Source: Roseibium sediminicola | GTDB lineage: Bacteria; Pseudomonadota; Alphaproteobacteria; Rhizobiales; Stappiaceae | Assembly: GCF_023156505.1 (NCBI RefSeq) | Contig: NZ_JALNMJ010000015.1 | Coordinates: forward strand, 1 to 64,000 | Reading direction: 5' to 3' | DNA: 64,000 bases | In this document: positions 47,368-56,864 of the stretch, piece by piece | Numbering within the stretch: the stretch's first letter is position 1 | Layout: every line of letters begins with the position of its first letter | Program-made: the position numbers and the translations under genes | Notes under the pieces: model-generated | The model's input: only the letters and a program-made list of their open reading frames with translations | Told to the model about the DNA's origin: nothing | Databases searched by the model: none

Positions 47368-48006
47368 ATGGAATTCGAACACGGCCCGAACGACCCGACC
47401 CGCAAGGAAATGTCGCCGCTTCTGAAGCTGGCGCTGGAGCTGGGCCCGCTTGGCGTGTTCTTCCTGTTCAATGCCAGGGGCGAACAGATCGCCGCCGCCC
47501 TTCCGGTGCTGCAAGCCGTCGGCAAGCCGATCTTCCTGGCGACCGCGGCCTTCATGATTGCGATCACGGTGTCGCTGGTCGTCTCGCTGTGGCTGACCAA
47601 ACGCCTGCCGATCATGCCGCTGGTGTCGGGTGTCGTGGTCCTGGTGTTCGGGGCGCTGACTCTGTGGCTGCATGACGAGCTCTTCATCAAGCTGAAGCCG
47701 ACCATCGTCAACTGCCTGTTCGGCTCGATCCTGCTCGGCGGGCTCTTGTTTGGCAAATCCCTGCTCGGTTATGTCTTCGACAGCGCCTTCAAGTTGACCG
47801 ACGAGGGCTGGCGCAAGCTGACCTTCCGCTGGGGTGTCTTCTTCTTCGTGCTGGCGATCATCAACGAGATCGTCTGGCGCAGCTTCTCGACCGATTTCTG
47901 GGTCAGCTTCAAGGTCTTCGGCATCATGCCGATCACCCTGATCTTCACCCTGACCCAGCTGCCCCTGATCCAGAAACACGCCATCATCGAAGAGGGCAAG
48001 GCTTAA
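47368..48006 (+). CDS. ispZ: Inner membrane septation protein A (YciB/IspZ)
   Basis: A 212-residue protein with five or six membrane helices. The family patterns [62 protein letters not shown] and [29 protein letters not shown] are all present. The family is linked to septation and cell-envelope integrity. ATG 47368 with GAGGAG about 11 bases upstream. In many relatives it follows ftsY; here ftsY is 13 kb away. Confidence 0.93.
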   Translation: MEFEHGPNDPTRKEMSPLLKLALELGPLGVFFLFNARGEQIAAALPVLQAVGKPIFLATAAFMIAITVSLVVSLWLTKRLPIMPLVSGVVVLVFGALTLWLHDELFIKLKPTIVNCLFGSILLGGLLFGKSLLGYVFDSAFKLTDEGWRKLTFRWGVFFFVLAIINEIVWRSFSTDFWVSFKVFGIMPITLIFTLTQLPLIQKHAIIEEGKA

Positions 48007-48018
48007 GGGGCACCGCTT

Positions 48019-48052
48019 TTCCTGGGTTCCCGCGAAAGCGGGAACCCAGGAA
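48019..48052 (+). terminator. Perfect hairpin after ispZ (repeat-type)
   Basis: TTCCTGGGTTCCCGC and its exact complement flank a GAAA tetraloop, a 15-base-pair stem only 12 bases after the ispZ stop. There is no T run after it. The GGGTTCCCGC type of palindrome is a common dispersed repeat in alphaproteobacteria, so it may serve as a terminator or transcript-end protector. Confidence 0.6.
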
Positions 48053-48090
48053 GCCTCATAAATTGCTGTATTCAATCAAGTTTTGCCCCA

Positions 48091-48127
48091 GGGTCCCGGG
48101 TCTCCGCTGCGCTGCGCCTGGGATGAC
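48091..48127. repeat. Half copy of the family C repeat
   Basis: Reads (in reverse complement) GTCATCCCAGGCGCAGCGCA and on to GGGACCC, matching the left arm of the repeat at 776-903. The other arm is missing; a family B repeat follows directly. Confidence 0.65.
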
Positions 48128-48148
48128 AAAGTGCGCTTTCCCAACCCC

Positions 48149-48318
48149 GTCATTCCGGACAAGTGCAGCAATAGCTGCACGCTGATCCGGAATCCAGCGT
48201 GTCAGCGTGAGCGCAAGCGAACTCGTCTTTCATACAAAAGCTTTGGCCGCGCTTTCAGCGCGAAATATGTCTGGATTCCGGATCAGCGCTCGGCTGCGCC
48301 TCACTTGTCCGGAATGAC
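48149..48318. repeat. Family B palindromic repeat, copy 1
   Basis: Begins GTCATTCCGGACAAG and ends CTTGTCCGGAATGAC, with internal arms CTGATCCGGAATCCAG and CTGGATTCCGGATCAG. It spans 170 bases. A second copy is at 57728-57883. Confidence 0.88.
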
Positions 48319-48335
48319 GGTGATTTCGTTTCCGT

Positions 48336-48758
48336 TCAGTGCATGTCCCCGTGCCCAAAGGAGACATCCCGGCGCGCGCCGGTGATGGAGATGGAAAAGC
48401 CCGCGATCACATCGATCAGGGAAATCGCCATCAGGATGAAGAACAGAGATGTTGCCGCCTGCTGCAGCACCAGGAACTCCACCAGATAGGCGACAAACAC
48501 CAGCACCGAGAACATGTGGTCGAGCAGGGCCGTGGTGCCGATGCGGGTTGCCTTCAGGATCTCGATGAAGAGGAAAAACAGGCCGACGGTGATCAGCACA
48601 TCGCTGATGAGCAGCTGGAAGGTCGCGCCGGACACCATGGAAATGGTGATGATCGGCTGCGCCCAGAAGCCGGCGTCCGCCGCCCCGGCCGTGAAGGCGA
48701 GCGCGTTGTAGATCAGAAGCGAGAACAGCGTGAACGGAACGGCGGAGAAAAGGCGCAT
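48336..48758 (-). CDS. Four-helix membrane protein, unknown function
   Basis: A 140-residue protein with about four hydrophobic helices (residues 5-28, 44-66, 82-105, 106-125) and a short polar end ARRDVSFGHGDMH. It resembles conserved small membrane proteins of Rhizobiales, but no family name can be given. It stands alone between repeats and rpmF. Confidence 0.65.
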   Translation of the reverse strand: MRLFSAVPFTLFSLLIYNALAFTAGAADAGFWAQPIITISMVSGATFQLLISDVLITVGLFFLFIEILKATRIGTTALLDHMFSVLVFVAYLVEFLVLQQAATSLFFILMAISLIDVIAGFSISITGARRDVSFGHGDMH

Positions 48759-48971
48759 GGAGGGTTCCCGGAATATGTGGCCCGTTGGGGCGGATCGCGG
48801 CGAGCTGACACGATCTTGAGAGCAGTTTCAAGGCACGTCGCGGATTAGACAAAGAAAAAGGCCGGCCTGTCGGAACAAGGCCAGCCTCAATCTTGTTTTG
48901 CCATGCGGCGATCCGCCCGATCGGGATCGAAACAACAACGGTCCGCCTTCAGAGATGAAGGCGGAAAGGCG

Positions 48972-49157
48972 TTATGCTTCGTCCTTAGCGGTCAGGATCT
49001 GACGGCCCCGGTACATGCCGGTCTTCAGATCAACGTGATGCGGACGGCGCAGTTCGCCCGAATCCTTGTCCTCAACGTAAGACGGCTGCTTCAGGGCGTC
49101 CGTGGAACGGCGAAAACCGCGCTTCATGCGCGAGGTTTTTCTCTTTGGAACGGCCAT
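48972..49157 (-). CDS. rpmF: 50S ribosomal protein L32
   Basis: A 61-residue protein starting [22 protein letters not shown], the standard L32 start of alphaproteobacteria, with [16 protein letters not shown] at the end. It lacks the zinc-binding cysteines found in some L32 proteins. The frame is open to 49274, but ATG 49157, with GAGAAAAGAAAA upstream, gives the family start. mtgA lies upstream on the same strand with a gap of about 180 bases, an order common in Rhizobiales. Confidence 0.97.
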   Translation of the reverse strand: MAVPKRKTSRMKRGFRRSTDALKQPSYVEDKDSGELRRPHHVDLKTGMYRGRQILTAKDEA

Positions 49158-49338
49158 TTTTCTTTTCTCCGTGGTCCATAACAGCGCGGCCCGGACCGGG
49201 TAAGCCCGGGGCGTGGCGTCACGCAACGTGTTGGAATGCGCGGCGTTATACAGGGAACGCCAGCGTTTTGCCACCCCATAGAGAAAAATTTCTTGGTCTA
49301 ACTACCCGAAGCCGGATCGTCTGGCCACCGGCCCCGGT

Positions 49339-50082
49339 TCATTTCCCCAGAACACAGCCGAAAATCGGCCCTGCGCCCGTCACTCTTGCGAGGTTCGTGG
49401 CCGCCAGGCGGCGGTGCCCGCCGGAGGGTTTTGCCGGATTTCGACCAAGCGGATTGGGCAGGGCCGTGGCGAGCCGGGCCGCTTCGGTCCTTGTCAGATC
49501 CTTGGCCGGCTTGCCGAACCAGGCCTGCGCGGCTGCTTCCGCCCCGAAAATACCCTCGCCCCATTCGGCGATGTTGAGATAGATCTCCAGGACCCGTTTC
49601 TTCGACAGGATCGCGTCCAGCATAAGCGCCAGCGGCAGTTCCAGGCCCTTGCGGATGTAGGACCGGTCGCCCCACAGGAACAGGTTCTTGGCGGTCTGCA
49701 TGGTGATCGTGCTGGCCCCGCGCGGCTTCTCGCCCTCGCTCAAGGCCTCGACCTGGTCCTGCAGCGCGTCCCATTCCACACCATGGTTCTTGCAGAACCC
49801 GCTGTCCTCGGAGGTGATCACCGAGCGGATCAGGTTGGGGGAAATCTCGTCCAAGGGCACCCATTGCCGGTCGACCCAGAGAAACTGCACATAGCGGCCG
49901 ATCATCAACGTGCTCACCGGCGGCACCACGGAATAGATCACCGTCAGCACCGGCGGTGCCAGCAAAATGACAAGCAGCAGCTGCAGCAGGCGTCTTTTCA
50001 GGGACCGCCAGAGGCCCTTCTTGCTGCCGGAAGACTTTCCCGAGCCGGGCCGCCCCCCCGTTACCGGCTTAACTTTTGCCAT
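49339..50082 (-). CDS. mtgA: Monofunctional peptidoglycan transglycosylase
   Basis: A 247-residue inner-membrane enzyme that polymerises lipid II glycan strands. There is one membrane anchor (LLQLLLVILLAPPVLTVIYSV, about 32-52), and the GT51 motifs follow: ITSEDSGFCKNHGVEWDAL with the catalytic Glu, GASTITMQTAKNLFLW, RKGLELPLALMLDAILSKKRVLEIYLNIAEWG. ATG 50082 overlaps the end of the cfa-like gene by 14 bases, so translation is probably coupled. Confidence 0.94.
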   Translation of the reverse strand: MAKVKPVTGGRPGSGKSSGSKKGLWRSLKRRLLQLLLVILLAPPVLTVIYSVVPPVSTLMIGRYVQFLWVDRQWVPLDEISPNLIRSVITSEDSGFCKNHGVEWDALQDQVEALSEGEKPRGASTITMQTAKNLFLWGDRSYIRKGLELPLALMLDAILSKKRVLEIYLNIAEWGEGIFGAEAAAQAWFGKPAKDLTRTEAARLATALPNPLGRNPAKPSGGHRRLAATNLARVTGAGPIFGCVLGK

Positions 50083-51289
50083 TCAGTCTCCGCTCGTTGT
50101 CGACGATAAAGTCCCGAAGGATCGGCACGGCATCCCGTTCCTTGGAGACCAGGAGCTGAAAGACCATGTTCGATCCATGCAGGAACCCCAATTCGACGGC
50201 ACAGAGATAGAACTCCCACATCCGGCAAAAGGTTTCATCGTAGAGCGCGGCGGCTTCGGACCGCCTGTCCTCGAACCGGCGGCGCCAGTCGCGAATGGTG
50301 TAGTAATAGTGCAGACGCAGGATTTCCGCATCGCAGACCCATAACCCAAGCCGTTCGGTCGACGCAAAAACTTCCGACAGCGCGGGCACGTAACCACCGG
50401 GAAAAATGTATTTGCGAATGAACGGTCCGGTCGTTCCCGGTGGCGTCATGCGCCCGATCGAATGAATGACCGCAAAGCCGCTCTCCGTCAGGTTCTTGCG
50501 GATCTGGCCGAAATACGCGTCCAGATGGCCGATGCCGACATGTTCCATCATGCCGACGGAAATCACCCGGTCGAACGTACCCTCGAACTCGCGATAGTCT
50601 TTCAGGACAAATGTGACCCGATCCTGAAGACCCGCCGCGCGGACCCGCTGCTCCGCGATCCTGACCTGCTCCGGAGAGACATTCAGCGAGGTCACCCTTG
50701 CGCCGGCCTCCGCCATGCGGATCGCGAGCGAACCCCAGCCACCGCCGATCTCCAGGACGTCCATGTCCGGTTCCAGGTCCAGCTTGGCCACGAGATGGGT
50801 CAGCTTGGCGTCCTGCGCCGCTTCCAGCGTGTCATCGGCGCTTGTGTAATAGGCGCAGCTGTAATTGAGGCCGTCGTCCAGAAACAGCCGATAGAGCTCC
50901 GTCGACAGGTCGTAATGGTGCCGCGCCTGCGACTTTGCCCGTTCGACGCTGTTCTTCTGCTGGCGCCGGCGCATCGCCTTCCAGCCCTTGCGCAAGAGGC
51001 CCTGCACCGGGTTCGCTCCGAGCGGTGCCCGGTTGATGGAGAACAAGAACATGAAGTCGTAGCAGGTCGAGCCCTCTTCCATGGTCAACGTGCCGTCCAT
51101 ATAGGCTTCGCCCGCCGCAAGTTCGGGATTGAGAAACAGCGACCGGTAGAGTTTTTTGTCATGCAGCCGGATGGTCACCGTCGGCCCGTCCGCGCCGGAG
51201 CCGAAGGCGTGCACCGCTCCGGTGACGTCGATGACGCGCATGCGCCCGCGTTTGATGAAACCGCGCAAAAGGCTGGATAGCAATCGCAT
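50069..51289 (-). CDS. cfa: Cyclopropane-fatty-acyl-phospholipid synthase family protein
   Basis: A 406-residue SAM-dependent enzyme of the CFA family. The SAM-binding motif VLEIGGGWGSLAIRMAE is at about 178-194, LDDGLNYSCAYY (about 132-143) is the family's lipid-site motif, and MMEHVGIGHLDAYF follows. Such enzymes add a methylene group to lipid double bonds or methylate lipids. It overlaps mtgA by 14 bases, which links two envelope functions on one transcript. Paralogues in alphaproteobacteria differ in function, so the exact reaction is uncertain. Confidence 0.9.
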   Translation of the reverse strand: MRLLSSLLRGFIKRGRMRVIDVTGAVHAFGSGADGPTVTIRLHDKKLYRSLFLNPELAAGEAYMDGTLTMEEGSTCYDFMFLFSINRAPLGANPVQGLLRKGWKAMRRRQQKNSVERAKSQARHHYDLSTELYRLFLDDGLNYSCAYYTSADDTLEAAQDAKLTHLVAKLDLEPDMDVLEIGGGWGSLAIRMAEAGARVTSLNVSPEQVRIAEQRVRAAGLQDRVTFVLKDYREFEGTFDRVISVGMMEHVGIGHLDAYFGQIRKNLTESGFAVIHSIGRMTPPGTTGPFIRKYIFPGGYVPALSEVFASTERLGLWVCDAEILRLHYYYTIRDWRRRFEDRRSEAAALYDETFCRMWEFYLCAVELGFLHGSNMVFQLLVSKERDAVPILRDFIVDNERRLNGKS

Positions 51290-51442
51290 TAATCAATCTC
51301 CAAAACACCGGTCCGGCGGGCCGTCAGCGCGCGCGCCGGTCACTTTTTCAATTTCGTGTCTTGACGATACAGACAATACACCTCAGGGAAACCCGGCCCT
51401 TGAAAAAGTTGTTGGCAGCAGAGACCCGTTCCGGAGCCCATC

Positions 51443-52348
51443 GTGACCTTTGACCTGAAACAGCACCTGGCGAAACGCGGCAAATACATCGAAACCGCCC
51501 TGGAAGGGATCCTGAGCACGCCCTTGCTTCCGGATGAAACGGCACGGCCGGGCCGGCTTCTGGCCGCCATGCGCCACGGCGCGCTGAACGGCGGCAAGCG
51601 GCTGCGCCCGATCCTGGTCTATGAGACCGCAAAGATGTTCGGCCGCGTCGACGACGGCGTGCTCAAGGCGGCCTGCGCGCTGGAGCTCGTTCATTGTTAT
51701 TCCCTGGTCCATGACGATCTGCCGGCCATGGACGACGACGATTTGCGCCGCGGTCAGCCGACCGTGCACAAGGCCTATGACGAGGCCACAGCCATCCTGG
51801 CTGGCGACGCATTGCTGACACTGGCTTTCGACGTGATCGCGGAAGAGGCCGTACACAAGGATCCGGGCGTGCGCCTGACCCTCAGCCGGGAACTCGCCCG
51901 GGCCTCAGGCATTGGCGGCATGGCCGGCGGCCAGATGCTCGACCTGGAATCGGAGCACCGCGACCGCACCGAGGCGGAAATCCGGCAGCTGCAATCCATG
52001 AAGACCGGTGCCCTGCTGCGCTATGCCTGCCGCGCCGGTGCCCGTCTCGCCGATGCACCCGAAGCGGATATCGACCGCCTGACCCGCTTCGGCGAGGTCA
52101 TCGGCCTGGCCTTTCAGCTGGCCGACGATTTGCTGGATGTCGAGGCCAGCCCCGAGGTGATGGGCAAGGCGACCGGCAAGGACGCCGAGGCAGGCAAGGC
52201 AACGCTGGTGAGGCTCTGGGGCGTTGACAAAACCCGGGCTGAGCTGGTGCGGCTGCAGCGGGAAGCGGACAAGCTGCTCGGCTCCTATGGCCCACGGGCG
52301 GAGACCTTGAGCGCGCTGGCTTCGTTTATCGTCAGCCGGACGAGCTGA
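51443..52348 (+). CDS. ispA: Short-chain polyprenyl diphosphate synthase (FPP/GGPP type)
   Basis: A 301-residue enzyme joining isopentenyl diphosphate to allylic diphosphates. First Asp-rich motif DDLPAMDDDDLRRG at about 92-105, second in FQLADDLLDVE at about 226. NGGKRLRP and GGMAGGQMLDLESE also fit. The two residues between the Asp of the first motif are those of bacterial FPP synthases (DDxxxxD). The start is GTG 51443 with CCGGAG upstream. It is divergent from the cfa-mtgA operon and followed by a repeat. Confidence 0.94.
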   Translation: MTFDLKQHLAKRGKYIETALEGILSTPLLPDETARPGRLLAAMRHGALNGGKRLRPILVYETAKMFGRVDDGVLKAACALELVHCYSLVHDDLPAMDDDDLRRGQPTVHKAYDEATAILAGDALLTLAFDVIAEEAVHKDPGVRLTLSRELARASGIGGMAGGQMLDLESEHRDRTEAEIRQLQSMKTGALLRYACRAGARLADAPEADIDRLTRFGEVIGLAFQLADDLLDVEASPEVMGKATGKDAEAGKATLVRLWGVDKTRAELVRLQREADKLLGSYGPRAETLSALASFIVSRTS

Positions 52349-52370
52349 GGCTCGATCCTTCCCTCTCAGC

Positions 52371-52474
52371 GTCATCCTGAGGAAGCGCGTCAGCGCTGTC
52401 TCGAACGATCGGCCGCTTGCTCCGAGTATGCCGCCGATCCTTCGAGACGGGCCTTTGGCCCTCCTCAGGATGAC
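52371..52474. repeat. Family A palindromic repeat, copy 2
   Basis: Begins GTCATCCTGAGGAAGCGC, with TCTCGAACGATCGGCCGCTT. The right arm CCGATCCTTCGAGACGGGCC ends CCTCAGGATGAC. It lies between the convergent ispA and tyrA/tyrC genes. Confidence 0.9.
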
Positions 52475-52540
52475 GCTTCAGTGATTTAGGCGAAGGGCTT
52501 CGCGGCTGAAAACACCGCAGTTTTCGGAAGCTGCCAGAGC

Positions 52541-53485
52541 CTACTCCGCCGGACCGTCCGGATTGCCCTTGCCGTGGCGGCCGAAGTCCGGCGCGTCGGT
52601 TTCCTGGCCAGCCTCGATGATCGAGCGGCGGATGCCACGAGTGCGGGTGAAGAGATCGAACAGCGTCTGGCCGTCGCCCCAGCGGATCGCGCGCTGCAGG
52701 GCGGAGAGATCCTCGGAAAACCGGGCCAGCATCTCCAGGATCGCGTCCTTGTTGTTGAGGCAGACATCGCGCCACATGGTCGGATCGGAAGCCGCCAGGC
52801 GGGTGAAGTCGCGGAAGCCGGACGCGGAATACTTGATAACTTCCGACTTGGTCACGGTTTCCAGGTCATCCGCCGTGCCGACGATGTTGTAGGCGATCAG
52901 ATGCGGTAGGTGCGACACGATCGCCAGCACCAGATCGTGATGGTTCGGGTCCATCCGGTCCACATCGGAGCCGCAGCCGCGCCAGAATGTGCTGAGTTTT
53001 TCGATCGCGTCGGGATCGGTTCCTTCCGGCGGCGTCAGGATGCACCAGCGGTCCTCGAACAGGGTCGGAAAGCCGGCATCGGGGCCGGACTGTTCGGTGC
53101 CGGCAATCGGGTGGCCGGGAACAAAATGCACCCCTTCCGGCACATGCGGACTGACCTGATCGACCACCGAGCCCTTGGTGGAGCCGACATCCGTCAGGAT
53201 GGCGCCTTTCTTGAGCGCCGGTGCGATCCATTTGGCGACCGCCGCGTTCGCGCCCACCGGCACGCACAGGATGACCAGGTCCGCCCCCTCGACGGCCGTG
53301 GCGGCGTCGAGCTCATATCGGTCTCCGAGCCCCAGCTCCTCGGCGCGCGCCAGGGTTTCCGGAGAACGGGTCGAGATGGAGATTTCCTTCACCAGGCCGC
53401 GCTGACGCGCGGCCAAAGCGAGGGAGGACCCGATCAGGCCGATGCCGATCAGGGCCATGCGCTCAAAGAGGGGGGTGCCAGTCAT
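52541..53485 (-). CDS. tyrA: Prephenate/arogenate dehydrogenase
   Basis: A 314-residue NAD-binding enzyme for tyrosine synthesis (TyrA/TyrC group). The nucleotide loop IGIGLIGSSLALAARQRG is at about 13-30; DVGSTKG, PGHPIAGTEQSGPDAG and SHLPHLIAYN (catalytic His region) follow. The length corresponds to the cyclohexadienyl dehydrogenase type without an ACT domain. ATG 53485 is used; the frame extends to 53614, but that part overlaps hisC and lacks similarity. It is 8 bases after hisC, in a chorismate mutase-hisC-tyrA operon. Confidence 0.93.
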   Translation of the reverse strand: MTGTPLFERMALIGIGLIGSSLALAARQRGLVKEISISTRSPETLARAEELGLGDRYELDAATAVEGADLVILCVPVGANAAVAKWIAPALKKGAILTDVGSTKGSVVDQVSPHVPEGVHFVPGHPIAGTEQSGPDAGFPTLFEDRWCILTPPEGTDPDAIEKLSTFWRGCGSDVDRMDPNHHDLVLAIVSHLPHLIAYNIVGTADDLETVTKSEVIKYSASGFRDFTRLAASDPTMWRDVCLNNKDAILEMLARFSEDLSALQRAIRWGDGQTLFDLFTRTRGIRRSIIEAGQETDAPDFGRHGKGNPDGPAE

Positions 53486-53493
53486 GTGGTTCT

Positions 53494-54630
53494 TTAATTC
53501 TGTCCCAGAAAGTCTTTCAGATGGCCGATCACGGTCCGGTTGGCGTCCTCGGATCCGATCGTCATGCGGATCGAATTGGGCAGGCCGTAATTGGCGACCA
53601 TGCGCAACACGCAACCGCGCTCCAGAAGATAGGCATCGGCGTCCTTGGCCCGCTTGCCGTCTTCATCCGGGAAATGCACCAGCACGAAATTGCCAACGCT
53701 CGGTGTCACCTTCAGGCCGAGCTTTTCCAGCTCTTCGGTGACGAACGGCAGCCATTTTTCATTGTGCTCGATCGACTTGTTCACGAAATCGCGGTCGCGC
53801 ACCGCCGCCGTGCCCGCGGCAATCGCCATGCCGTTCAGGTTGAACGGGCCACGAATGCGGTTGAGCGCGTCAATCACGTGGGCCGGACCGAAGCCCCAGC
53901 CGACCCGCAGGTTGGCAAGGCCGTAGATCTTTGAGAAGGTCCGGGTCATGAAGACATTGTCGCTGGTCGCTGCCAGTTCGACGCCGCTCTCATAGTCGTT
54001 GCGGCGGACATATTCGGCATAGGCCGCGTCCAGAACCAGGAGCACATGCGGCGGCAGGCCCTGGTGCAGACGGCGGACTTCCTCGAAGGGCAGATAGGTG
54101 CCGGTCGGATTGTTCGGATTGGCGATGAACACCATCTTGGTCTTGTCGGTGACACGCTCCAGAATGGCGTCCACATCCGTGGTCAGGTCCTTTTCAGGCG
54201 CGACCACCGGCGTGGCGCCGGCCGCCCGGATGGCGATGTCATAGACCACGAACCCATGCTGGGAATAGATCGCCTCGTCGCCGGGCGCGAGATAACCGTA
54301 GGCCAGCAGGCTGAGAACCTCGTCGGAACCCGCGCCGCAGATGATCCGGTCGGGATTGAGACCGTAGATCTCGCCAATCGCATTGCGCAGCTCATTTGCC
54401 GCGCCGTCCGGATAAAGCTCGAGGTTCTGGGCAACTGCTTCGATGGCCGCCTTGGCGGCGGTGCTGGAGCCGAGCGGCGTCTCGTTGGAGGAGAGCTTAT
54501 GGACGGTTTTGCCGTGACTGCCCTTCGACTTGCCCGGAACGTAAGGGGCAATGTCCAGGACGCCCGGCTTCGGCTGCGGACGGGATGTCTGCGTCTCGTC
54601 GGCTTTGTTCACTGTGCTCATCTCGTTCAT
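53494..54630 (-). CDS. hisC: Histidinol-phosphate / aromatic aminotransferase
   Basis: A 378-residue PLP enzyme of the class II fold. [10 protein letters not shown] is at about 47-56, [11 protein letters not shown] at about 171 and the PLP Lys in [20 protein letters not shown] at about 230-249. Placed between chorismate mutase and prephenate dehydrogenase, it may serve both histidine and tyrosine/phenylalanine synthesis. ATG 54630 overlaps the stop of the chorismate mutase gene (ATGA) and has GAGGAG 8 bases upstream; ATG 54621 is an alternative. Confidence 0.93.
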   Translation of the reverse strand: MNEMSTVNKADETQTSRPQPKPGVLDIAPYVPGKSKGSHGKTVHKLSSNETPLGSSTAAKAAIEAVAQNLELYPDGAANELRNAIGEIYGLNPDRIICGAGSDEVLSLLAYGYLAPGDEAIYSQHGFVVYDIAIRAAGATPVVAPEKDLTTDVDAILERVTDKTKMVFIANPNNPTGTYLPFEEVRRLHQGLPPHVLLVLDAAYAEYVRRNDYESGVELAATSDNVFMTRTFSKIYGLANLRVGWGFGPAHVIDALNRIRGPFNLNGMAIAAGTAAVRDRDFVNKSIEHNEKWLPFVTEELEKLGLKVTPSVGNFVLVHFPDEDGKRAKDADAYLLERGCVLRMVANYGLPNSIRMTIGSEDANRTVIGHLKDFLGQN

Positions 54631-55493
54631 TCCTGAGGCTCCTCGTCCTCGCCAGCAAAAGTCTCTTCCGGATCGCCGTCGATCGGCGCGGCATAACCGC
54701 CAACGCGCCGCAAAACGTCCGGTTCGGCCCCCGCATCGGTGCAGGCCTTGAAAACATCTTCTTCGCTCAGATCCCCGGAGATTGCCAGCAGCGCGTCGAC
54801 GCCGCTTGCGGAGCGGAAGAAACTGAGCACCTCGATGCCCTGGTCCATCAGCTTGCCGGGCAGAAGGTCGGACCAGCGGGCGTCATAAACCGCAATGTCC
54901 GCGTTGTCGATCATGCTGTCCGCCTTGGCAAGCACCAGCGCCGGCAGATCGGCCGGCCGTTCGTCCAGAACCACGAAGGGCAGGCGCGCCTGCACCTGGG
55001 CACCGGCCTCGCTGAGACCGCGCCACCAGGGCAGTTCCGCCCGGTCGGTCAGCGCGACCAGGCCAAGATCGCCCACGGATGCTGTGACGGCGCCGACCAC
55101 ATCGGCCGCGTCCGCCGCCGGAACCAGTTCGACAGAGAAGCCGAAATAGAACCGCGCCAGATCGAGCATCTCGATCAGCTCGGCGCTGCCGTCGAGGTGA
55201 ACTGCCGTGTCGGCCTGCAGGCTGGTGCAGGCGCAGATCAGGTCCCGCCACAGATGCTCGACGGTCGAAAGCGGCAGGTCGCCCTGATGGCGCTCCACCA
55301 TCTGGCGCATCATGTCCGCGTCCCGTTCCGGGTGAAACAGCGACGCGCCCTCACCGGCGGCGTGTCGGGCGGCCTGAATGCCGGCTTCGGCCCGGGCCCG
55401 CTCCATCAAAGCATCGTGAATGCGCCCGTCGATCTCGTCGACCTGCGTCCGCAGGTCCTCCAGCGACAGGCCGCTTTCCGGCAATTGAGACAT
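54627..55493 (-). CDS. Chorismate mutase (AroQ) with extra C-terminal domain
   Basis: A 288-residue protein. The first 90 residues ([30 protein letters not shown] ... [21 protein letters not shown]) are an AroQ-type chorismate mutase domain, which converts chorismate to prephenate. The remaining 190 residues resemble a prephenate dehydratase-like or periplasmic-binding fold only loosely and carry no TRF-type dehydratase motif, so I leave the domain unassigned. It starts the aromatic operon ahead of hisC and tyrA and is divergent from metX. Confidence 0.85.
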   Translation of the reverse strand: MSQLPESGLSLEDLRTQVDEIDGRIHDALMERARAEAGIQAARHAAGEGASLFHPERDADMMRQMVERHQGDLPLSTVEHLWRDLICACTSLQADTAVHLDGSAELIEMLDLARFYFGFSVELVPAADAADVVGAVTASVGDLGLVALTDRAELPWWRGLSEAGAQVQARLPFVVLDERPADLPALVLAKADSMIDNADIAVYDARWSDLLPGKLMDQGIEVLSFFRSASGVDALLAISGDLSEEDVFKACTDAGAEPDVLRRVGGYAAPIDGDPEETFAGEDEEPQE

Positions 55494-55660
55494 GAGGTTT
55501 TTCCGGTTTTCTGTTCAGGTCAGCGGCGCATAGTCATAGGCATGTGATGGCGCAAACGCAAAAGAAAACGTTGACTCGGCGCGTTCGTCACGGCTACCTC
55601 GCCAGTCTGCCCCGGGTGACGGTTTTCCTGCCCGGGAGGAACACCGAACCGCAAAGAGCC

Positions 55661-56863
55661 ATGCCCGCAGACACATCCAGTCCCGCCACACCGGAAGACC
55701 TGAAGGCCAGCGAGGCCGTCTCGCCTTCCAGCAAGCTTGCCCGGTTTCCGGCCGAAGAGCCGCTGGAACTGGATTCCGGTGCCCGGCTCGGCCCCTGGCA
55801 GATCGCCTATGAGACCTATGGCACGCTCAACGCGGACAAGACCAACGCGGTCGTGGTCTGCCATGCCCTGACGGGCGACCAGTATGTCGCCTCGACCAAT
55901 CCGGTCACCGGCAAGCCAGGCTGGTGGAGCCTGATGGTCGGGCCAGGCCGGCCGGTCGACACCAACCATTATTTCGTGATCTGCGCCAATGTGCTCGGCG
56001 GCTGTCTCGGCACCACGGGTCCCGCGTCGATCAATCCGGCCACCGGCAAGGCCTATGGCCTCGACATGCCGGTCGTGACCATTCGCGACATGGTCCGGGC
56101 CCAGGCGCGTCTGGTCGATCACCTCGGCATCGATACGCTGTTTGCCGTGATCGGCGGATCCATGGGCGGCATGCAGGTTCTGCAATGGGCCGTCAGCTAT
56201 CCGGAGCGGGTCTTTGCCGCCGTGCCGATCGCCGCGGCCGCAAGGCACACGTCCCAGAACATCGCCTTTCACGAGGTCGGCCGCCAGGCGATCATGGCGG
56301 ATCCGAACTGGTGCGGCGGTGCCTATATCGAGGAAGGCGTGCGCCCCACCAAGGGCCTGGCGGTTGCCCGCATGGCGGCCCACGTCACCTACATGTCGGA
56401 TGAATCGCTGCATCAGAAATTCGGCCGCAACCTGCAGGACCGGGACAGCAAGACCTTCGGCTTTGACGCCGATTTCCAGATCGAGAGCTACCTGCGCCAC
56501 CAGGGCATGACCTTTGTCGACCGGTTCGACGCCAATTCCTATCTCTATGTCACCCGCGCGATGGACTATTTCGACGTCGCAGAAGAATTCGGCGGCTCGC
56601 TCGCAAATGCCTTCCAGGACACGAAGACACGCTTCTGCGTCATGTCCTTCACGTCCGACTGGCTGTTCCCGACGTCTGAAAGCCGGCGGGTGGTCAAGGC
56701 GCTGAACGCCGCGGCGGCCAACGTCTCCTTTGTCGAGATCGACAGCGACCGCGGCCACGATTCCTTCCTCCTGGACGTGCCGGAAATGTTCGACACGATG
56801 TTCGGTTTCATCACCGGTGCCGCGCATGCCCGTGGCATTCCGGCGCCTGGCGAGGAGGTCTGA
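55661..56863 (+). CDS. metX: Homoserine O-acetyltransferase
   Basis: A 400-residue alpha/beta hydrolase that acetylates (or in some species succinylates) homoserine, the first step to methionine. [11 protein letters not shown], the nucleophile elbow [12 protein letters not shown] (about 165-176), and the Asp and His in [11 protein letters not shown] and [11 protein letters not shown] are all seen. ATG 55661 lacks a strong site just upstream (GGGAGGA is 20 bases away); the frame is open from 55544, so the start could be earlier. It overlaps functionally and closely with metW, one base apart. Confidence 0.94.
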   Translation: MPADTSSPATPEDLKASEAVSPSSKLARFPAEEPLELDSGARLGPWQIAYETYGTLNADKTNAVVVCHALTGDQYVASTNPVTGKPGWWSLMVGPGRPVDTNHYFVICANVLGGCLGTTGPASINPATGKAYGLDMPVVTIRDMVRAQARLVDHLGIDTLFAVIGGSMGGMQVLQWAVSYPERVFAAVPIAAAARHTSQNIAFHEVGRQAIMADPNWCGGAYIEEGVRPTKGLAVARMAAHVTYMSDESLHQKFGRNLQDRDSKTFGFDADFQIESYLRHQGMTFVDRFDANSYLYVTRAMDYFDVAEEFGGSLANAFQDTKTRFCVMSFTSDWLFPTSESRRVVKALNAAAANVSFVEIDSDRGHDSFLLDVPEMFDTMFGFITGAAHARGIPAPGEEV

Positions 56864-56864
56864 C

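Noticed and set aside
48149-48318. Reading the family B repeats as small RNA genes
   Set aside because: They fold well, but no promoter or T-run terminator accompanies them and a second copy is partly decayed; a dispersed repeat explains them.
53486-53614. N-terminal extension of prephenate dehydrogenase
   Set aside because: The extra 43 residues overlap the end of hisC and lie before the nucleotide-binding loop, which normally starts near residue 10.
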